Shown: positions 18,973 to 30,074, counted from the stretch's first letter. The stretch is DNA of 64,000 bases from Nematopogon swammerdamellus (GCA_946902875.1 OX336340.1:21467566-21531565), one strand, 5' to 3'. Numbers and translations are program-made. The notes: generated by a model not told the origin, from the letters alone.

Positions 18973-21090
18973 TTAGTTTTGCTTTGTGAAGTCGTAGACG
19001 AAAAATGGCCATGAAAGTTTTGATGTCAGGTAGTTATCGTAAATCCATGCCTTTTGTGTACCCAGGAGGGGAAGATTGTCAGTTTGGCGGAGGCTCTCTT
19101 CGAAAAGTTGGACAATATCATCAGTAGGATGCTCCTTTCCTCTGCTGGTGATCCTTTTGCCCAAGAATTTAAAAGGAGCTTCATCAGCCACGGTTGCGAT
19201 TGGTTTTCCGGCTACTGTCAGACCTGGATTGCTCGAGGTAAACTTTGAACCTTTCCTGGTTAAGCTCAAACAGTAGCACTTCGCTGGTTTTATCTTCATC
19301 CCTTTGTTCCGTTCACAATAGTCATCCACCACCTTAAGCAGCGCCTGATTATGTTTTGGATTGCGGGTTAACAGCGTAATATCATCCGCAAATGCCAGGA
19401 TGGCCGCCATATATGTGTCTCCATATTTGAACCTGTATCCCCATTTGTTTTCTTTTACGACAAGCGTATCAATTAGAATGTTGATAACAATGTTAAATGT
19501 GACAGGAGAGAGGCAGCAACCCTGGAAAAGTCCTATGCCGTAACGAATTTCTGGTGCCTTCTCCGTTTCGCCTTTTACTTGTATTACAAAGGAAAGTTTT
19601 TTGTAGTAGGAGGCTATTATATTACAGATCAGAGGTGGCACATTATACCACTCTAGCGCCTTTAATAGTAACTCATGGCGCACCGAACCGAAGGCGTTTT
19701 CAAAGTCTAACCACGTGGCAGTTAATTGTCTCTCATTCTTCCTTGCATCTCTAAGACATTCAGTCAGCAAAGAATTATGTTCGAGGCACCCTGCAACTCT
19801 TGGGAGAAAACCTTTCTGGTACTTCTTCGGTAAGTAGTCGTTGGTACACATGTGTTTGAGTAGTCTGGCCTGTATAATGGAGAAGAATATTTTCGAAATT
19901 GTGTTCGTAAGGGCTATAGGTCTAATATCCTTGGGATCAGTAACTTCTTTCTTTTTTGGTAGAAGAACAAGCACGGCTTTACCAAGACAGTCTGGCACTT
20001 CTCTGTTCGTCCAAATTCTTTTGTAGATGTTCAACATGTGTTTCCGCACTGATGGACATTTTTTGTATATGATGTATGGTATGCCATCGGGTCCCGGGGC
20101 GGAACTATTTGGTTTCCTTTTTATGTGGTATTCCAGCTCTTCCATCGTCGGTGAATCAGCATCAAATGCTAGAGCAGGTTCTTTGGGTTTTGGAGCTGGT
20201 GGATCCCTGTAAGTTATATCTGCCTCCGGGGTGGTATATGTGGATTTAAAGTAGTTGAACATCTCGTCCGTACTTAACCTAATTGTACCCTGCTGTTCCT
20301 TAAAAGCTTTTTTGGCGAAATAAAAGGGGTTCTTCTCGAAAGCTGCTATATTCTGAGCCTTTCGAAATTCATTGCCAGCAACCGTAATTTGCTCAGATAC
20401 TTTCTGGATGAGTTTTAGGATAGATCTCATCGCTCTGGCTAATTGGTGGCATAGATTTCTGTCTCCTGAGGCTTTAGCCTTCCTTAGCTGCTTTATCAAC
20501 TCTCTCTTCCTTCTCCTAAGCTTTGCTTTGAAAGTGTTTTCTCTTTCCATTGGGTTGTGGTGATAGCGAACAGGGTACAATTCGGAGAAGTAATTGTAAA
20601 TTGTTCCCTGGATGTCATACAGCTGATCTTCGGGACTCTGCCTGCAGCCTGGGAGGTCAAGTCTTTCGGCTAGGCATCGATCATGTTGCTTCCAAGTGGT
20701 CTCGGATATGCTCGGTAAGCTTAGTCGGTCTCTGGGCGAAAATGCTTCATGGTGAGAGGGAGGTTGCGCAACACTTTGTGACGTGTGAGGTTGTACTCTG
20801 TCAATAGTGTCAGGTGGAGAACTTACAGGCGCTTTGTGCCCTGCTTCACTGTCGCTATGTTTCTCCTTCACGTGCTTTTCTAGCCAGATTTTTCGCTTAT
20901 ATTGTTTCCCACACTTCGAGCATTTCAAGTCCATATTCATGCCAAGGTTGTCAGAGATATCGATCGGTGAGCGGTTCATCCTCCCTCCCTCTCGGACCGC
21001 TCTGAGGGTATTTACTCTTTTGACTGTCGTAGCTTTTATTTCCTGGCGCGGCTTGCTAGGCCTAACGCCCGTCTGTCTCTCCAGCGTCAC
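18973..21090 (-). CDS. RLE non-LTR element: zinc finger and reverse transcriptase
   Basis: A 705-codon open frame. A C2H2 finger sits near residues 57-79 (CSKCGKQYKRKIWLEKHVKEKH). The RT domain follows at about 330-620: PDGIPYIIYKKC, LLPKKKEVTDPKDIRPIALT, WLDFENAFGSVRHE, LFQGCCLSPVTFN, and catalytic FADD. N-terminal zinc fingers plus a C-terminal restriction-like nuclease are typical of early-branching R2/NeSL/Hero-like elements, many of which insert at specific sites. The frame stops at KQN-TAA just where a tandem CTAAATTAGA duplication occurs; the downstream domain is in another frame. The true start is uncertain. Confidence 0.85.
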   Translation of the reverse strand: MTLERQTGVRPSKPRQEIKATTVKRVNTLRAVREGGRMNRSPIDISDNLGMNMDLKCSKCGKQYKRKIWLEKHVKEKHSDSEAGHKAPVSSPPDTIDRVQPHTSQSVAQPPSHHEAFSPRDRLSLPSISETTWKQHDRCLAERLDLPGCRQSPEDQLYDIQGTIYNYFSELYPVRYHHNPMERENTFKAKLRRRKRELIKQLRKAKASGDRNLCHQLARAMRSILKLIQKVSEQITVAGNEFRKAQNIAAFEKNPFYFAKKAFKEQQGTIRLSTDEMFNYFKSTYTTPEADITYRDPPAPKPKEPALAFDADSPTMEELEYHIKRKPNSSAPGPDGIPYIIYKKCPSVRKHMLNIYKRIWTNREVPDCLGKAVLVLLPKKKEVTDPKDIRPIALTNTISKIFFSIIQARLLKHMCTNDYLPKKYQKGFLPRVAGCLEHNSLLTECLRDARKNERQLTATWLDFENAFGSVRHELLLKALEWYNVPPLICNIIASYYKKLSFVIQVKGETEKAPEIRYGIGLFQGCCLSPVTFNIVINILIDTLVVKENKWGYRFKYGDTYMAAILAFADDITLLTRNPKHNQALLKVVDDYCERNKGMKIKPAKCYCLSLTRKGSKFTSSNPGLTVAGKPIATVADEAPFKFLGKRITSRGKEHPTDDIVQLFEESLRQTDNLPLLGTQKAWIYDNYLTSKLSWPFFVYDFTKQN

Positions 21091-21196
21091 CAGTCTTTCC
21101 CGGTCGTCAAATGGACTTTCCCATTCGTCAACGGTCTTTCCCGGTCGCCAGCTGTCTTTCCAGCGTCATCCCGTCTCTCCGGGCTGTCTTGTTTCG

Positions 21197-22514
21197 AAGG
21201 TGTGGATCTAAGCTTGCGATGGCTTCACCGAACATATCCGGGCCCATCGGCAGTAGAGGAGGGTATTAATCGAGGTCGGGACTAGCGAGTGGCCACTCTA
21301 AATTTCCCGCGCATGCTTCACGTTTCGGCTCGCTTCAAGCCCTCGTCAGCTAGTCTGCGTTGACTAGGACGCGGGGAAACCACCAGTCCCGCTCTCGACC
21401 TCCCTCTCTCTACCTATCCATATTCTGTAGGATGCTTCCAGTGACGTTTTCGAAGCTCTCTCCATATATGAGCTTAGCGTCGATCTTGGGAGCCCTAGAT
21501 TCTTGAAGAGACTGTAGAGCGACTTCGCTGGTAGTCCTCTTGCTCCGACTTCCACAGCGAAGAGATCAGTCTTGAATCCGTTTCTCACAATCCGGTCTAC
21601 TAAGTTGCAGTACTTGTTAAGTTTGATGTTGTGGTCCTTCGGTATGTTACTTTCCCATGGAACTGTAAGTTCAACAAGTACTACATGCTTTGTCGCTTTT
21701 GAGAATATGAGTATATCCGGTCTTAATGCTGTGGTACAGATTTCTGAAGGCATTTGGTAATGCTTCTCATATGTGTCCATCAACAATTCCCAATCCTTTG
21801 CTGCTCCCAAAATTGAAGAAGGTTTAGTCCTATCTTTGGGCAGCTTATTGGCTCCAGGTTTCACAAAGTTGACCTTCTGGAAGCCGCTACTGGTTTGCCC
21901 TTTCCTGGTCCGTGCAATTGACAGGTTGATGGCCTCTCTGATGATTTGGAGGACTTTATCATGACGGTAGGAATACTGGCCTCGCTCAAGTAGTATTTTG
22001 CATCCGCATAACAAATGTTTGGCCGTGCCTACGAACTCCTTACATGACGGGCATAGTCTATTTGTAGATTTCCCCCATCTAACTAGGTTGCTCGGGTCGG
22101 GGAGAGTAAGCTGGAATGCATTTAAGTAGAACTTAAGCAGCTCAGGGGACCAGTTGTATATTATGGATTGCAATGCAAGAGGGATGCAGAAGTCACCCAC
22201 TGTTAGCCAATCATTCTGCATTTCTAGGTTTAAGGCGTGAAGTTTGAAGCCTTGTTCCATGTCCTCCTGAGCAAAACCTTTCAGTATTTCTTTATCAGAC
22301 TTTGCTGTTTCTATGCCCAATCCAGATCTATTGGTGCGTGTACCAACTTGGAATGATTTGTAGAAGTCGAGTCTCGATTCCAGTTCATCTGATAGTGATG
22401 TGTTGGGTAAGGCTTGAATAGCGCTATCATTGGAGTCTTTGAGTATACATCGTTTGGCTATTCTCGCCTTTTGATAAAATATCGACGGTTTCTTAATGTT
22501 CAGTCCAAAGTTAT
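21197..22514 (-). mobile_element. RLE non-LTR element, 5'-truncated copy 2
   Basis: Almost identical to the 3' third of copy 1, including the 3' UTR. A 318-codon open frame (21364-22320) holds the endonuclease region and lacks the premature stop of copy 1, but has a 6-bp deletion near 22167 relative to copy 1. Homology ends at GTCCAAAGTTATT near 22514, a typical 5' truncation. Confidence 0.9.
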
Positions 22515-22875
22515 TTCGTCTAGCGACTGTTTCCGTAAGAACGCATTCAATATATTTTGCATAGTAAACGACACATCATGCGGCGCGTACGCGACGTAAA
22601 GTTCGGCGAGCGTAGTTGAACGTTCAGCGCGCGCGCGCTTCCGATGCGGAGCGGCGCACTCCGCACTCCGCGATACCTATCCACAAAGTGACGACTCGAC
22701 CGACGACGACGCCACGTAATTTTCGGTCGCGCAAGGCGCTGAACTAGACGCCGCGTAATTCTGAGTTCTGATTGTTCAATGTGTTTGGTGTGTCATGCCA
22801 ACCGAATACTACGACCGATAGTTCCGTCGCCGAGGTGTGGGCGCCGCACCTTCGGCAGGTGTGTCGCTACACTAA

Positions 22876-23755
22876 AGTGGTGGTAGTTTAAAGAGGGTGT
22901 TTTGATAAATGAAATTGAACAACTTTTGTTCTGCGACTTTATTTATTTTGAAAAGTTTTTTTTACTTCATACAAAAACGGATTTTAAAAAAATTTTGGCA
23001 TTAAAAAAAAGTTGCAGGTCGAAACGTGTTCGGTTTCACATACAGAATTTATTTGAGATGAAATAAAAAAGAGTACCACCAATTTTTAAAACATCGCGTA
23101 TCCGTGCATCGCATTTTCTGAAATGAGATTTATTGTGAAAAAAATATTGAAAATTACCTTTATAAATTTTATAATTTATAATTTTTTTCTATAGTACATT
23201 ATGTAATAATCATTCTTTCATCTGAGAATATCAAAGAATATTGTTGGCTTGAGTTTAGTAAGTACTATGCATTCCACGAAACACCTTCTAGTTTCATTTG
23301 TCATTACTGTCATTACAGAGCGTTCACAGTTATTTTACCTCTGACCAGTGATATGCTAAAGTAAGGATATGGCCTTCCATACAAATTCATCTCGCCATAT
23401 GGGGCGTCGATAGACGCAGCGCCATCTCTTAACAAATACGTGAACTGCGACAGACAGCCAGCCGCTCCGCGGTTTTAGCGTTCGAAGTAGCGTTGTACCG
23501 ACGTTATCTTAAGTGTTACCTTTTTGCAATAAGAAAATTATTATCATTAGTAGATATTGCAAGGAGGAGGACAAGGCATTGCTAGACATAGGTGTTCTTT
23601 CATTAAATTAAGTAAATAAAAATTATTATTATTATAAACATTCTATTTACCGAATGTCCCGTTCCCTATATGCCAAAATTGCAAAACATGGCACAAAGTA
23701 GTATGCATTTTTCGAAAGAAAAAAATTCTACTACGTTTTACGTAAAGACACCTAG
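22876..23755. other. AT-rich intergenic DNA
   Basis: No gene, splice-linked exon or clear repeat end is seen. It lies between the TAA-flanked TIR element and the satellite element. Confidence 0.5.
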
Positions 23756-23913
23756 GCCAGTGTTGCCATAATGATTCCCAGTACACGAGTATTATAAAAA
23801 TAATTGCGGTTTTCTTATCAATAATAACAACTTGTGTAATAGTATTTGTAAATGAACCTCATCATTGAAAATTGGACATAGAATATCAATCTGTGTCACA
23901 TGAACATTAGTTT

Positions 23914-25000
23914 TGGTCATATCTCGAGAACGGCTGGTCCTAGATCCATCGTGTTCGTGCTAAAACTGGACGTCTCGATGGGATCTAACTATGTGTTACA
24001 TAAAAAAAATACAGTCGAATTGAGAACCTCCTCCTTTTATTGAAGTATGTTAAAAATTGATTTTGGTCATATCTCGAGAACGGCTGGTCCTAGATCCATC
24101 GTGTTCCTGCTAAAACTGGACGTCTCGATGAGATCTAACCATCTGTCACATGAAAATTTGTTTTGGCCATAACTCGAGAACCGCTGGTCTCAGACCCATC
24201 GTGTTGGTACTCAAACTTCAAGTCTCGGTGAGATCCACCCATCTGTCACATGAACTTTTGTTTTGGTCATAACTCGAGAACCACTGGTGCTAGACCCGTC
24301 GTGTTGGTAATCAAACTTCAAGTCTCGGTGAGATCCATCCATCTGTCCCATAAACTTTTGTTTTGGTCATAGCTCGAGAACCACTGGTGCTAGACCCATC
24401 GTGTTGGTACTCAAACTTCAAGTCTCTGTGAGATCTATCCATCTGTCACATGAACTTTTGTTTTGGCCATAACTCGAGAACCACTGGTGCTAGACCCACC
24501 GTGTTGGTACTCAAACTTCAAGTCTCGGTGAGATCTATCCATCTGTCACATGAACTTTTGTTTTGGCCATAACTCGAGAACCACTGGTGCTAGACCCACC
24601 GTGTTGGTACTCAAACTTCAGGTCTCGGTGAGATCTATCCATCTGTCACATGAACTTTTGTTTTGGCCATAACTCGAGAATCACTGGTGCTAGACCCACC
24701 GTGTTGGTACTCAAACTTCAAGTCTCGGTGAGATCTATCCACCTGTCACATGAACTTTTGTTTTGGCCATAACTCGAGAACCACTGGTGCTAGACCCACC
24801 GTGTTGGTACTCAAACTTCAGGTCTCGGTGAGATCTATCCATCTGTCACATGAACTTTTGTTTTGGCCATAACTTGAGAACTGCTGGTGCTAGACCCACG
24901 GTGTTGGTACTCAAACTTGAGGTCTCGGTGAGATCTAGCCATCTGTCACATGCACTTTTGTTTTGGTCATAACTCGAGAACACCTTGTCCTAGTTCAAGA
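23914..25000 (+). repeat. 100-bp satellite, forward array (about 11 units)
   Basis: Units start TTTTGG(T/C)CATAACTCGAGAA; starts fall exactly every 100 bp from 24061 to 24961, with an earlier unit at about 23914 interrupted by an AGGAGGTTCTCAATTCG-type repeat near 24005-24040. Consensus landmarks: GGTGCTAGACCCACCGTG, CTCAAACTTCAAGTCTCGG, TCCATCTGTCACATGAAC. Confidence 0.9.
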
Positions 25001-25640
25001 CCAACGGTTCTGGAGTTATGACCAAAACAAAAGTTCATATGACAGATGGATAGATCTCAACGAGACCTGAAGTTTGAGCACCAACACGGTGGGTCTAGCA
25101 CCAGTGGTTCTCGAGTTATGACGAAAGCAAAAGTTCATATGACAGATGGATAGATCTCACCGAGACTTGAAGTTTGAGTACCAACACGATGGGTCTAGCA
25201 CCAGTGGTTCTCGAGTTATGACCAAAACAAAAGTTCATATGACAGATGGATAGATCTCAACGAGACCTGAAGTTTGAGCACCAACACGGTGGGTCTAGCA
25301 CCAGTGGTTCTCGAGTTATGACCAAAACAAAAGTTCATATGACAGATGGATAGATCTCACTGAGACTTGAAGTTTGAGTACCAACACGATGGGTCTAGCA
25401 CCAGTGGTTCTCGAGTTATGACCAAAACAAAAGTTCATGTGACATATGGATGGATCTCAACGAGACTTGAAGTTTGAGTACCAAGACGATGGGTGTAGCA
25501 CCAGTGGTTCTCGAGTTATGACCAAAACAAAAGTTCATGTGACAGATGGATGGATCTCACCGAAACCTGAAGTTTGAGTACCAACACGGTGGGTCTAAGA
25601 CCAGTGGTTCCCGAGTTATGTAGACCAAAAAATGTCCATG
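25000..25640 (-). repeat. 100-bp satellite, inverted array (about 7 units)
   Basis: The same unit in reverse (GAGTTATGACCAAAACAAAA, then GACAGATGGATAGATCTCA) with starts every 100 bp from about 25016 to 25616. With the forward array this forms an inverted repeat with arms of at least 600 bp and almost no loop. Confidence 0.9.
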
Positions 25641-25803
25641 TGACGCAGATTGATATTTTATGTCAAATTTTCATGTTCATTTACTAAAATACAACTTGTT
25701 GTAATCAATTATCTTTATTATTTATCATTATCTTAGATTTAAAAAAATGCCACACATTTTTATAATATTGGGGTACTGAGGAGAATCATTATGGCAACAC
25801 TGG

Positions 25804-26765
25804 CCACACAACCACATATAAACCGGCCTAGCTACGCTGTTCGCTGCGTTTTATCTTTATTTTTTTATTTCGTCTGAGATAAATCATAACAAAAATAATG
25901 CTTAAATAAATACATTATTAATTCACACTAGTTAACGTAATTCTCAATATTAAATAAAATTTATCGAAATATAACACGTAAACATCTGGTTTTTATAAAC
26001 GTTGATACAAAGTTACTTCCTTAGCGCTCATGTACTGTATGGCGGCGTGACGGCTGGCGTGCGATGTTGCGTAAACAAAATGTCAATTCAGATTTTATTA
26101 GGAAATATCGCTGAATGCAACAAAATAAGGCTTACGCACCTATGGTACGTTATTCCCCCTTTCTTTTTTTGTAGTTCCTGCACGGTTTGAGTACGCAAGT
26201 ATGAGGCATTAAGGAGCGACACCCACACAACTAACACGTCATGGCCGACTGACAGCCAGCAACTGACTGACAAGCCACTGGATGTCACTTCGCTTGGACA
26301 TCCAGTGAAGTGATGCCATTTGTTCAGTTCGTATAGGCCCGTCCTTACGTTAGTAATATATAAGTCAATGCCTCTGACACATGTCGTTGTATCTTCCTCT
26401 AGGTTGGCACCACTCGCTGTCACTAGTACTACGGTCGTAAAAAGGGTTACTTGCTATTAATATTTTACCCGTGGTAGTGGAAATTATGTATGAGTACCTG
26501 TTGTACTTGTAGTGATAAGTCCACTCCTGCATTTCTTGTTTCTTGTCGTGTACTGTTCTTCTTTCAATTTGTGTGCAATAAAGAGTTTCTATTCTATTTT
26601 ATTCTAAAAATATATTCAAATATTTCGTACAGGGAAATAGTACGAACCAATTATGGCAACACAGAGCTCAGGCTAGCTAATTTGATAGCTAGAGGTAAAA
26701 TAACTGAACGGTCTATAGTAGTCATTTAGTCCCTCGTGGGAACATTAGCCCTCACAGAGATGTAT
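25804..26765. other. Intergenic DNA with a short hairpin and a retroelement tail
   Basis: A hairpin GGATGTC...GACATCC lies near 26279-26305. A + strand GCAATAAAGAGTTTCTATTC followed by TATTCTATTTTATTCT at 26575-26606 looks like the 3' end of an insertion. No gene. Confidence 0.5.
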
Positions 26766-26880
26766 TTTTTTTTTATGGAAACTGACACAGTTGGCTACAT
26801 CACCTACAACATCCGTGATGTCAGCCCATAACACCGGGTGAGCTAGGTGCCATGTCAGTGCTTCCCCTTTTGGTCGTAGT
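26766..26880 (-). mobile_element. SINE fragment (tail end)
   Basis: TTTTTTATGGAAACTGACACAG to TGTCAGTGCTTCCCCTTTTG, minus orientation; the head is missing. Confidence 0.85.
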
Positions 26881-28480
26881 CACAATAAAGACAAGACAAA
26901 ATCAATTCTAGACGAATGCATTACATACTAAATATTATTGACATTTATTTCAATAAATATTGTTCATCCAATCCTGTGGCAAGGTTAATAAAATAAAATA
27001 AATAACACACTTTGGCAGTGCTTGGGTGAGCACACCTTACCTTCTTAATGTATTGTCTTTATGGGCCATCACAAGTGCTTGAAATGAACGTGAATGACGT
27101 TTGTGCGAGGGCGCTGCTGCAGCATTAGGGTTGTCAATTTTGAAAATTTCCTTACACTAGGGGAAAATATCGCTGCAAAAGAAAATGTATGTATAGTACC
27201 TGTAAGGTAAGTAGGTACTTACTTATTTTTTATTTTATGTATTGAATTTTAGGAAGACTAGCACACTAATAAAACAGATAGACTTAGATTTCTGCTAACA
27301 ATACCACAGACTAAGAAGGGATACTATAGGTACGCGTGAACGGGTGAAACGCGAGACGGTCATCTGGCAACACTGTGGCGGCGTTAGTTCCGCTGTCAGC
27401 CACGTTCATTTCAAGCCTTGTCGCACTGTGTATGGGAATGGTGTCACCAAAATTCCCACCAATCAACTTGCAGCTATGTTCAGCAAACACGGTCCTTCGC
27501 GGCCACTCTGCGATCGCACGTCGACATCTGCAGCCAATGAGAGCGCACAAAAATGTTGACATCCTCCACCATAAGTGGTAACTCTCCGCGTAGTAGTGCA
27601 GCGAAACGGCAGGTAGACGCTTGAAGGAGATAATACTTACTGAACTGAAAACAATTTGTATGTAATATTTTCTTTATATTTGGCCCTGAACTGATTCACA
27701 TTTATGTAGGTAGGTAGGTACAAATATTTTGATGTATCCTCACTGTCTATACATATTCGAGATTCCTGTTTTAATATAATATCTTTTTGCACATCCATGA
27801 ACCGTGCTCCAAATAGTTAAAATTGGACATTAGACTCTCACGTCTATCATCTGTACATATTGCACATCGTGCGTAATAAACAGTTATCGGCGTAGGTAGT
27901 GCCATTTAGGGTCAATGAACATGAGTGATGTTGTTTATATGGACATCACCCGGGATTCCGGGATTGATGATCCCGGGATTCGGGGCACCTAGTTCACCCG
28001 CTGTTATGGGCTGAAATCACGGATGTTGTAGGTAATGTAGCCAACCGTGTCAGTTTCCATAAAAAAAAACCTTATTTATTATAATAATTTGTGAAATATG
28101 AAGATGATTAAATAATGAAGATAAGAACAAAACAAATATTCAAAAGACAGCATTATTTATTAGCAGATATTGAAAATCAACAACATTTGTTCACAGAAAC
28201 AAAACCTATAGTGGACTAGGTAACTTACGTTAAGGAATATCCATGTTAAGATAACGGTCACCAAGTCCCGGGAATAGCACTACCTACGCCGATCACTGAT
28301 CCTCACTGATCCTCATTGTCTATACATATTCGAGATTCCTGTTTTAATATAAGATCTTTCGCACACCATAAACCATGCTCCAAACAGTTAAAATTGACAT
28401 TAGACTCTCGCGTCTATCATCTGTACATATTGCACATCGTGCGTAATAAATCTACTATACTATATTAGATTATACACAAT
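26881..28480. other. Intergenic DNA with a duplicated segment and a SINE tail
   Basis: A segment of about 150 bp (TCTATACATATTCGAGATTC ... GCACATCGTGCGTAATAAA) occurs at about 27744-27881 and again at about 28318-28450. Between them are a SINE tail (27985-28068) and inverted CGGCGTAGGTAGTG copies (27890, 28274). No gene. Confidence 0.6.
27985..28068 (+). mobile_element. SINE tail fragment
   Basis: GCACCTAGTTCACCCGCTGT to GTGTCAGTTTCCATAAAAAA, plus orientation. Confidence 0.8.
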
Positions 28481-28660
28481 TTGCATTGTCACATAGAGAA
28501 AATGTGGAACGCACTCCCTGCCCATCTATTTCTTCCTAAGCGAAGCCTGTTAAAGGCTCGTGTCAGGCCGGCATGGCATTCGCAATCCCCGTGCATGAGA
28601 GTATGTCCATGGGCATCGTTAGACACATGCTCGTATGTGTAACGATGCCACATGTCGCTT
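28480..28660 (+). pseudogene. Non-LTR reverse transcriptase C-terminal relic
   Basis: It reads REKMWNALPAHLFLPKRSLL then KARV, similar to the W-N-(S/A)-L-P block near the C-terminus of lepidopteran non-LTR polyproteins. It continues into the GGCATGGCATTCGCAATCCC / TCCATGGGCATCGTTAGACA repeat shared with 9695-9770. Confidence 0.5.
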
Positions 28661-28689
28661 GGTAATTGATAAAAAGCTCCCAAGGTGGC

Positions 28690-28798
28690 CGCGATGTGTG
28701 CACTCAATACCACTAATCGGTTAATTCGGCGGTGGCGGGTTCGAATCCGATCAGCGTGTACCAATGAGTTTTTTCTGACGAAAAAATTTACGTGCATA
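28690..28798 (+). mobile_element. tRNA-derived SINE fragment with B box
   Basis: GGTGGCGGGTTCGAATCCGA contains a perfect Pol III B box and is followed by GTACCAATGAGTTTTTTCTG. The same downstream sequence (GCACCAATGAGTTTTTTC) follows the tRNA-like head on the - strand at about 51735-51820. Confidence 0.6.
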
Positions 28799-28799
28799 C

Positions 28800-29090
28800 C
28801 TACACCTGCCGCTTCACCGTTCGGAACCGGTGTAAAACTGTAGGTCCCTTCCCATGCCCCTTACTAGGTGGTAGGCTCAAATTGTAGCCGGCTGGGTTGA
28901 TACCACCGTACTGGACGTAAGATGGCCGCATAGCAGCCTCTGTTGTGTTCTCCTCTAGTCCAGTATAGCCAGCAATCCATGGAAGTCTCCGGCATGGCAC
29001 CTACCTTCTCGGAGGTGATTTTGGCTGGTCGGAGCATGTGCTTTGGCCCCTCCAACTCAGAAACCCATACCGGATTACATAAAAAAAAAT
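28800..29090 (+). mobile_element. SINE with the alternative TACCGGATTACATAAAA tail
   Basis: The middle (GTAAAACTGTAGGTCCCTTC, TTACTAGGTGGTAGG, GGTTGATACCACCG) is shared with the abundant tRNA/5S-like SINE. The distal half (AAGATGGCCGCATAGCAGCC ... ACCCATACCGGATTACATAA) is different. The same distal half is at 31280-31370 and, reversed, at 52155-52205 and 52850-52955. Confidence 0.75.
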
Positions 29091-30074
29091 CTTAACCAGT
29101 ATTCACTGCAGTGGACTTACGCTTAGTTCTGAGTCTAACATCCGTGGTGAAAGGAATAACTTTAGTGGTCACCTGTATAAATCTGACAGATAAAATTTTC
29201 TGTTAATAGCTTGTTGACATGTGGGAGTCTTTTCAAAATTATTTGGTTTTATTATAAGTAATCAATCATATATTTATACCGTGCAGCGCCTCCACTGGAT
29301 ACTGGCAGTAATAAACGAATTCCCTATTCATTTGGTTGCCACCGTAAAAAAAAAAGAAGAAGACATGTGGGAGTGCGCAGATTGTCGTATGCGACCATGA
29401 CCATGTACTCCTATAGTTAAGTGTAACCGCATCGACCGCGTAAGCGCCGATCGAAGTGTGACACAGGCCGTGAGCCGCCGGCCGCACCGCTCGGAATCAC
29501 ACCTTTGAGGCCCGGACTTCATGCATCCGTTTCTCCCCGGAGTTGACTAAAATTGGCCACACCCACCAGTGCGAGCGACAGAGTGAGAAACGGATGCATG
29601 AAGTTCTCACTCTATCGCTTGCACCGGTGGGTGTGGCCTATTTTAGTCAACTCCGGGGAGAAACGGATGCATGAAGTCCGAGCCTAAGAGTTCTTACCCA
29701 GGTTTGTTTCTGGATCCATTGCAAATAGCAACTTGACAACCGTCTGGTGCTCAATGTGTTTTTTTATTCAATATTTTTTTTAATAAGTGTGGGTTTCCAG
29801 GGGGGCTACCGGCGTTAACTCTCTCGTTTACTCACAGACTTCAACCAATCGGAAAGCATTCGGTAATGCTCAGCCATTATTGGTTGAAATTGCGACCATT
29901 TGTGAGAGTTAACGCTGCCAGTCGCCTCCAGTTAGTTGACAAACTCACTGATTGTGTTGGAGAGCCTCAGATGTTTTAATCCAGCCCATGTTGTGGCGAG
30001 CGCGTGAATATTCTAATGTAGCTTGTAAGCAGAGATGTCAGTTTTGGTCTGTATAGTCGTAATCAAAGATGAAC
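29091..30074. other. Intergenic DNA with foldback elements
   Basis: It contains a foldback MITE (29508-29690) and a smaller inverted repeat GGCGTTAACTCTC ... GAGAGTTAACGC (29811-29920). No gene. Confidence 0.5.
29508..29690. mobile_element. Foldback MITE, arms about 85 bp
   Basis: GGACTTCATGCATCCGTTTC / TCCCCGGAGTTGACTAAAAT at the left is repeated in inverse at the right with few mismatches. The tip holds a further GGATGCATGAAG copy. There is no coding capacity; target duplication is not clear. Confidence 0.75.

Larger units (their letters stand above)
17553..21196 (-). mobile_element. RLE-type (R2/NeSL/Hero-like) non-LTR retrotransposon, copy 1
   Basis: On the - strand: a 5' region with repeated CTTTCC-CGG motifs (21080-21196), an RT ORF, an endonuclease ORF and a 3' UTR ending at 17553. 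Its 5' end directly abuts the 3' end of copy 2. It is not functional as read: a frame break near 18950-18978 and a premature stop at 17813. Confidence 0.9.
17425..22872. mobile_element. TIR element with TAA target duplication, interrupted by non-LTR insertions
   Basis: Left end GTGCTGCGACACACCTGTC at 17425 and right end (complement of GCAGGTGTGTCGCTACAC ending 22872) match in about 27 of 33 positions inward to GGCGCC. Both ends are flanked by TAA (17422-17424, 22873-22875), as expected for PIF/Harbinger-type insertion. Only about 128 bp on the left and 358 bp on the right belong to the host element; the rest is two inserted RLE retrotransposon copies. No transposase is visible, so it is a MITE or internal-deletion derivative. 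It starts 82 bp after the PUS7 stop. Confidence 0.5.
23756..25803. mobile_element. TIR element carrying two opposed 100-bp satellite arrays
   Basis: The ends are inverted repeats starting GGCCAGTGTTGCCATAATGA and extending about 170 bp, including TCAATCTG(T/C)GTCACATG, where the satellite begins. The CAGTGTTGCCA terminus resembles hAT-type MITE ends, but no 8-bp target duplication is obvious. Nothing codes for a protein. Confidence 0.7.

Noticed and set aside
24061..25640. Regular 100-bp repeats resembling a CRISPR array
   Set aside because: Repeats are contiguous with no unique spacers, turn orientation at the centre, lie in insect DNA and are bounded by terminal inverted repeats.
27311..27581. 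Open frames on both strands with possible coding
   Set aside because: Overlapping short frames in three registers with no domain and no matching exons nearby.
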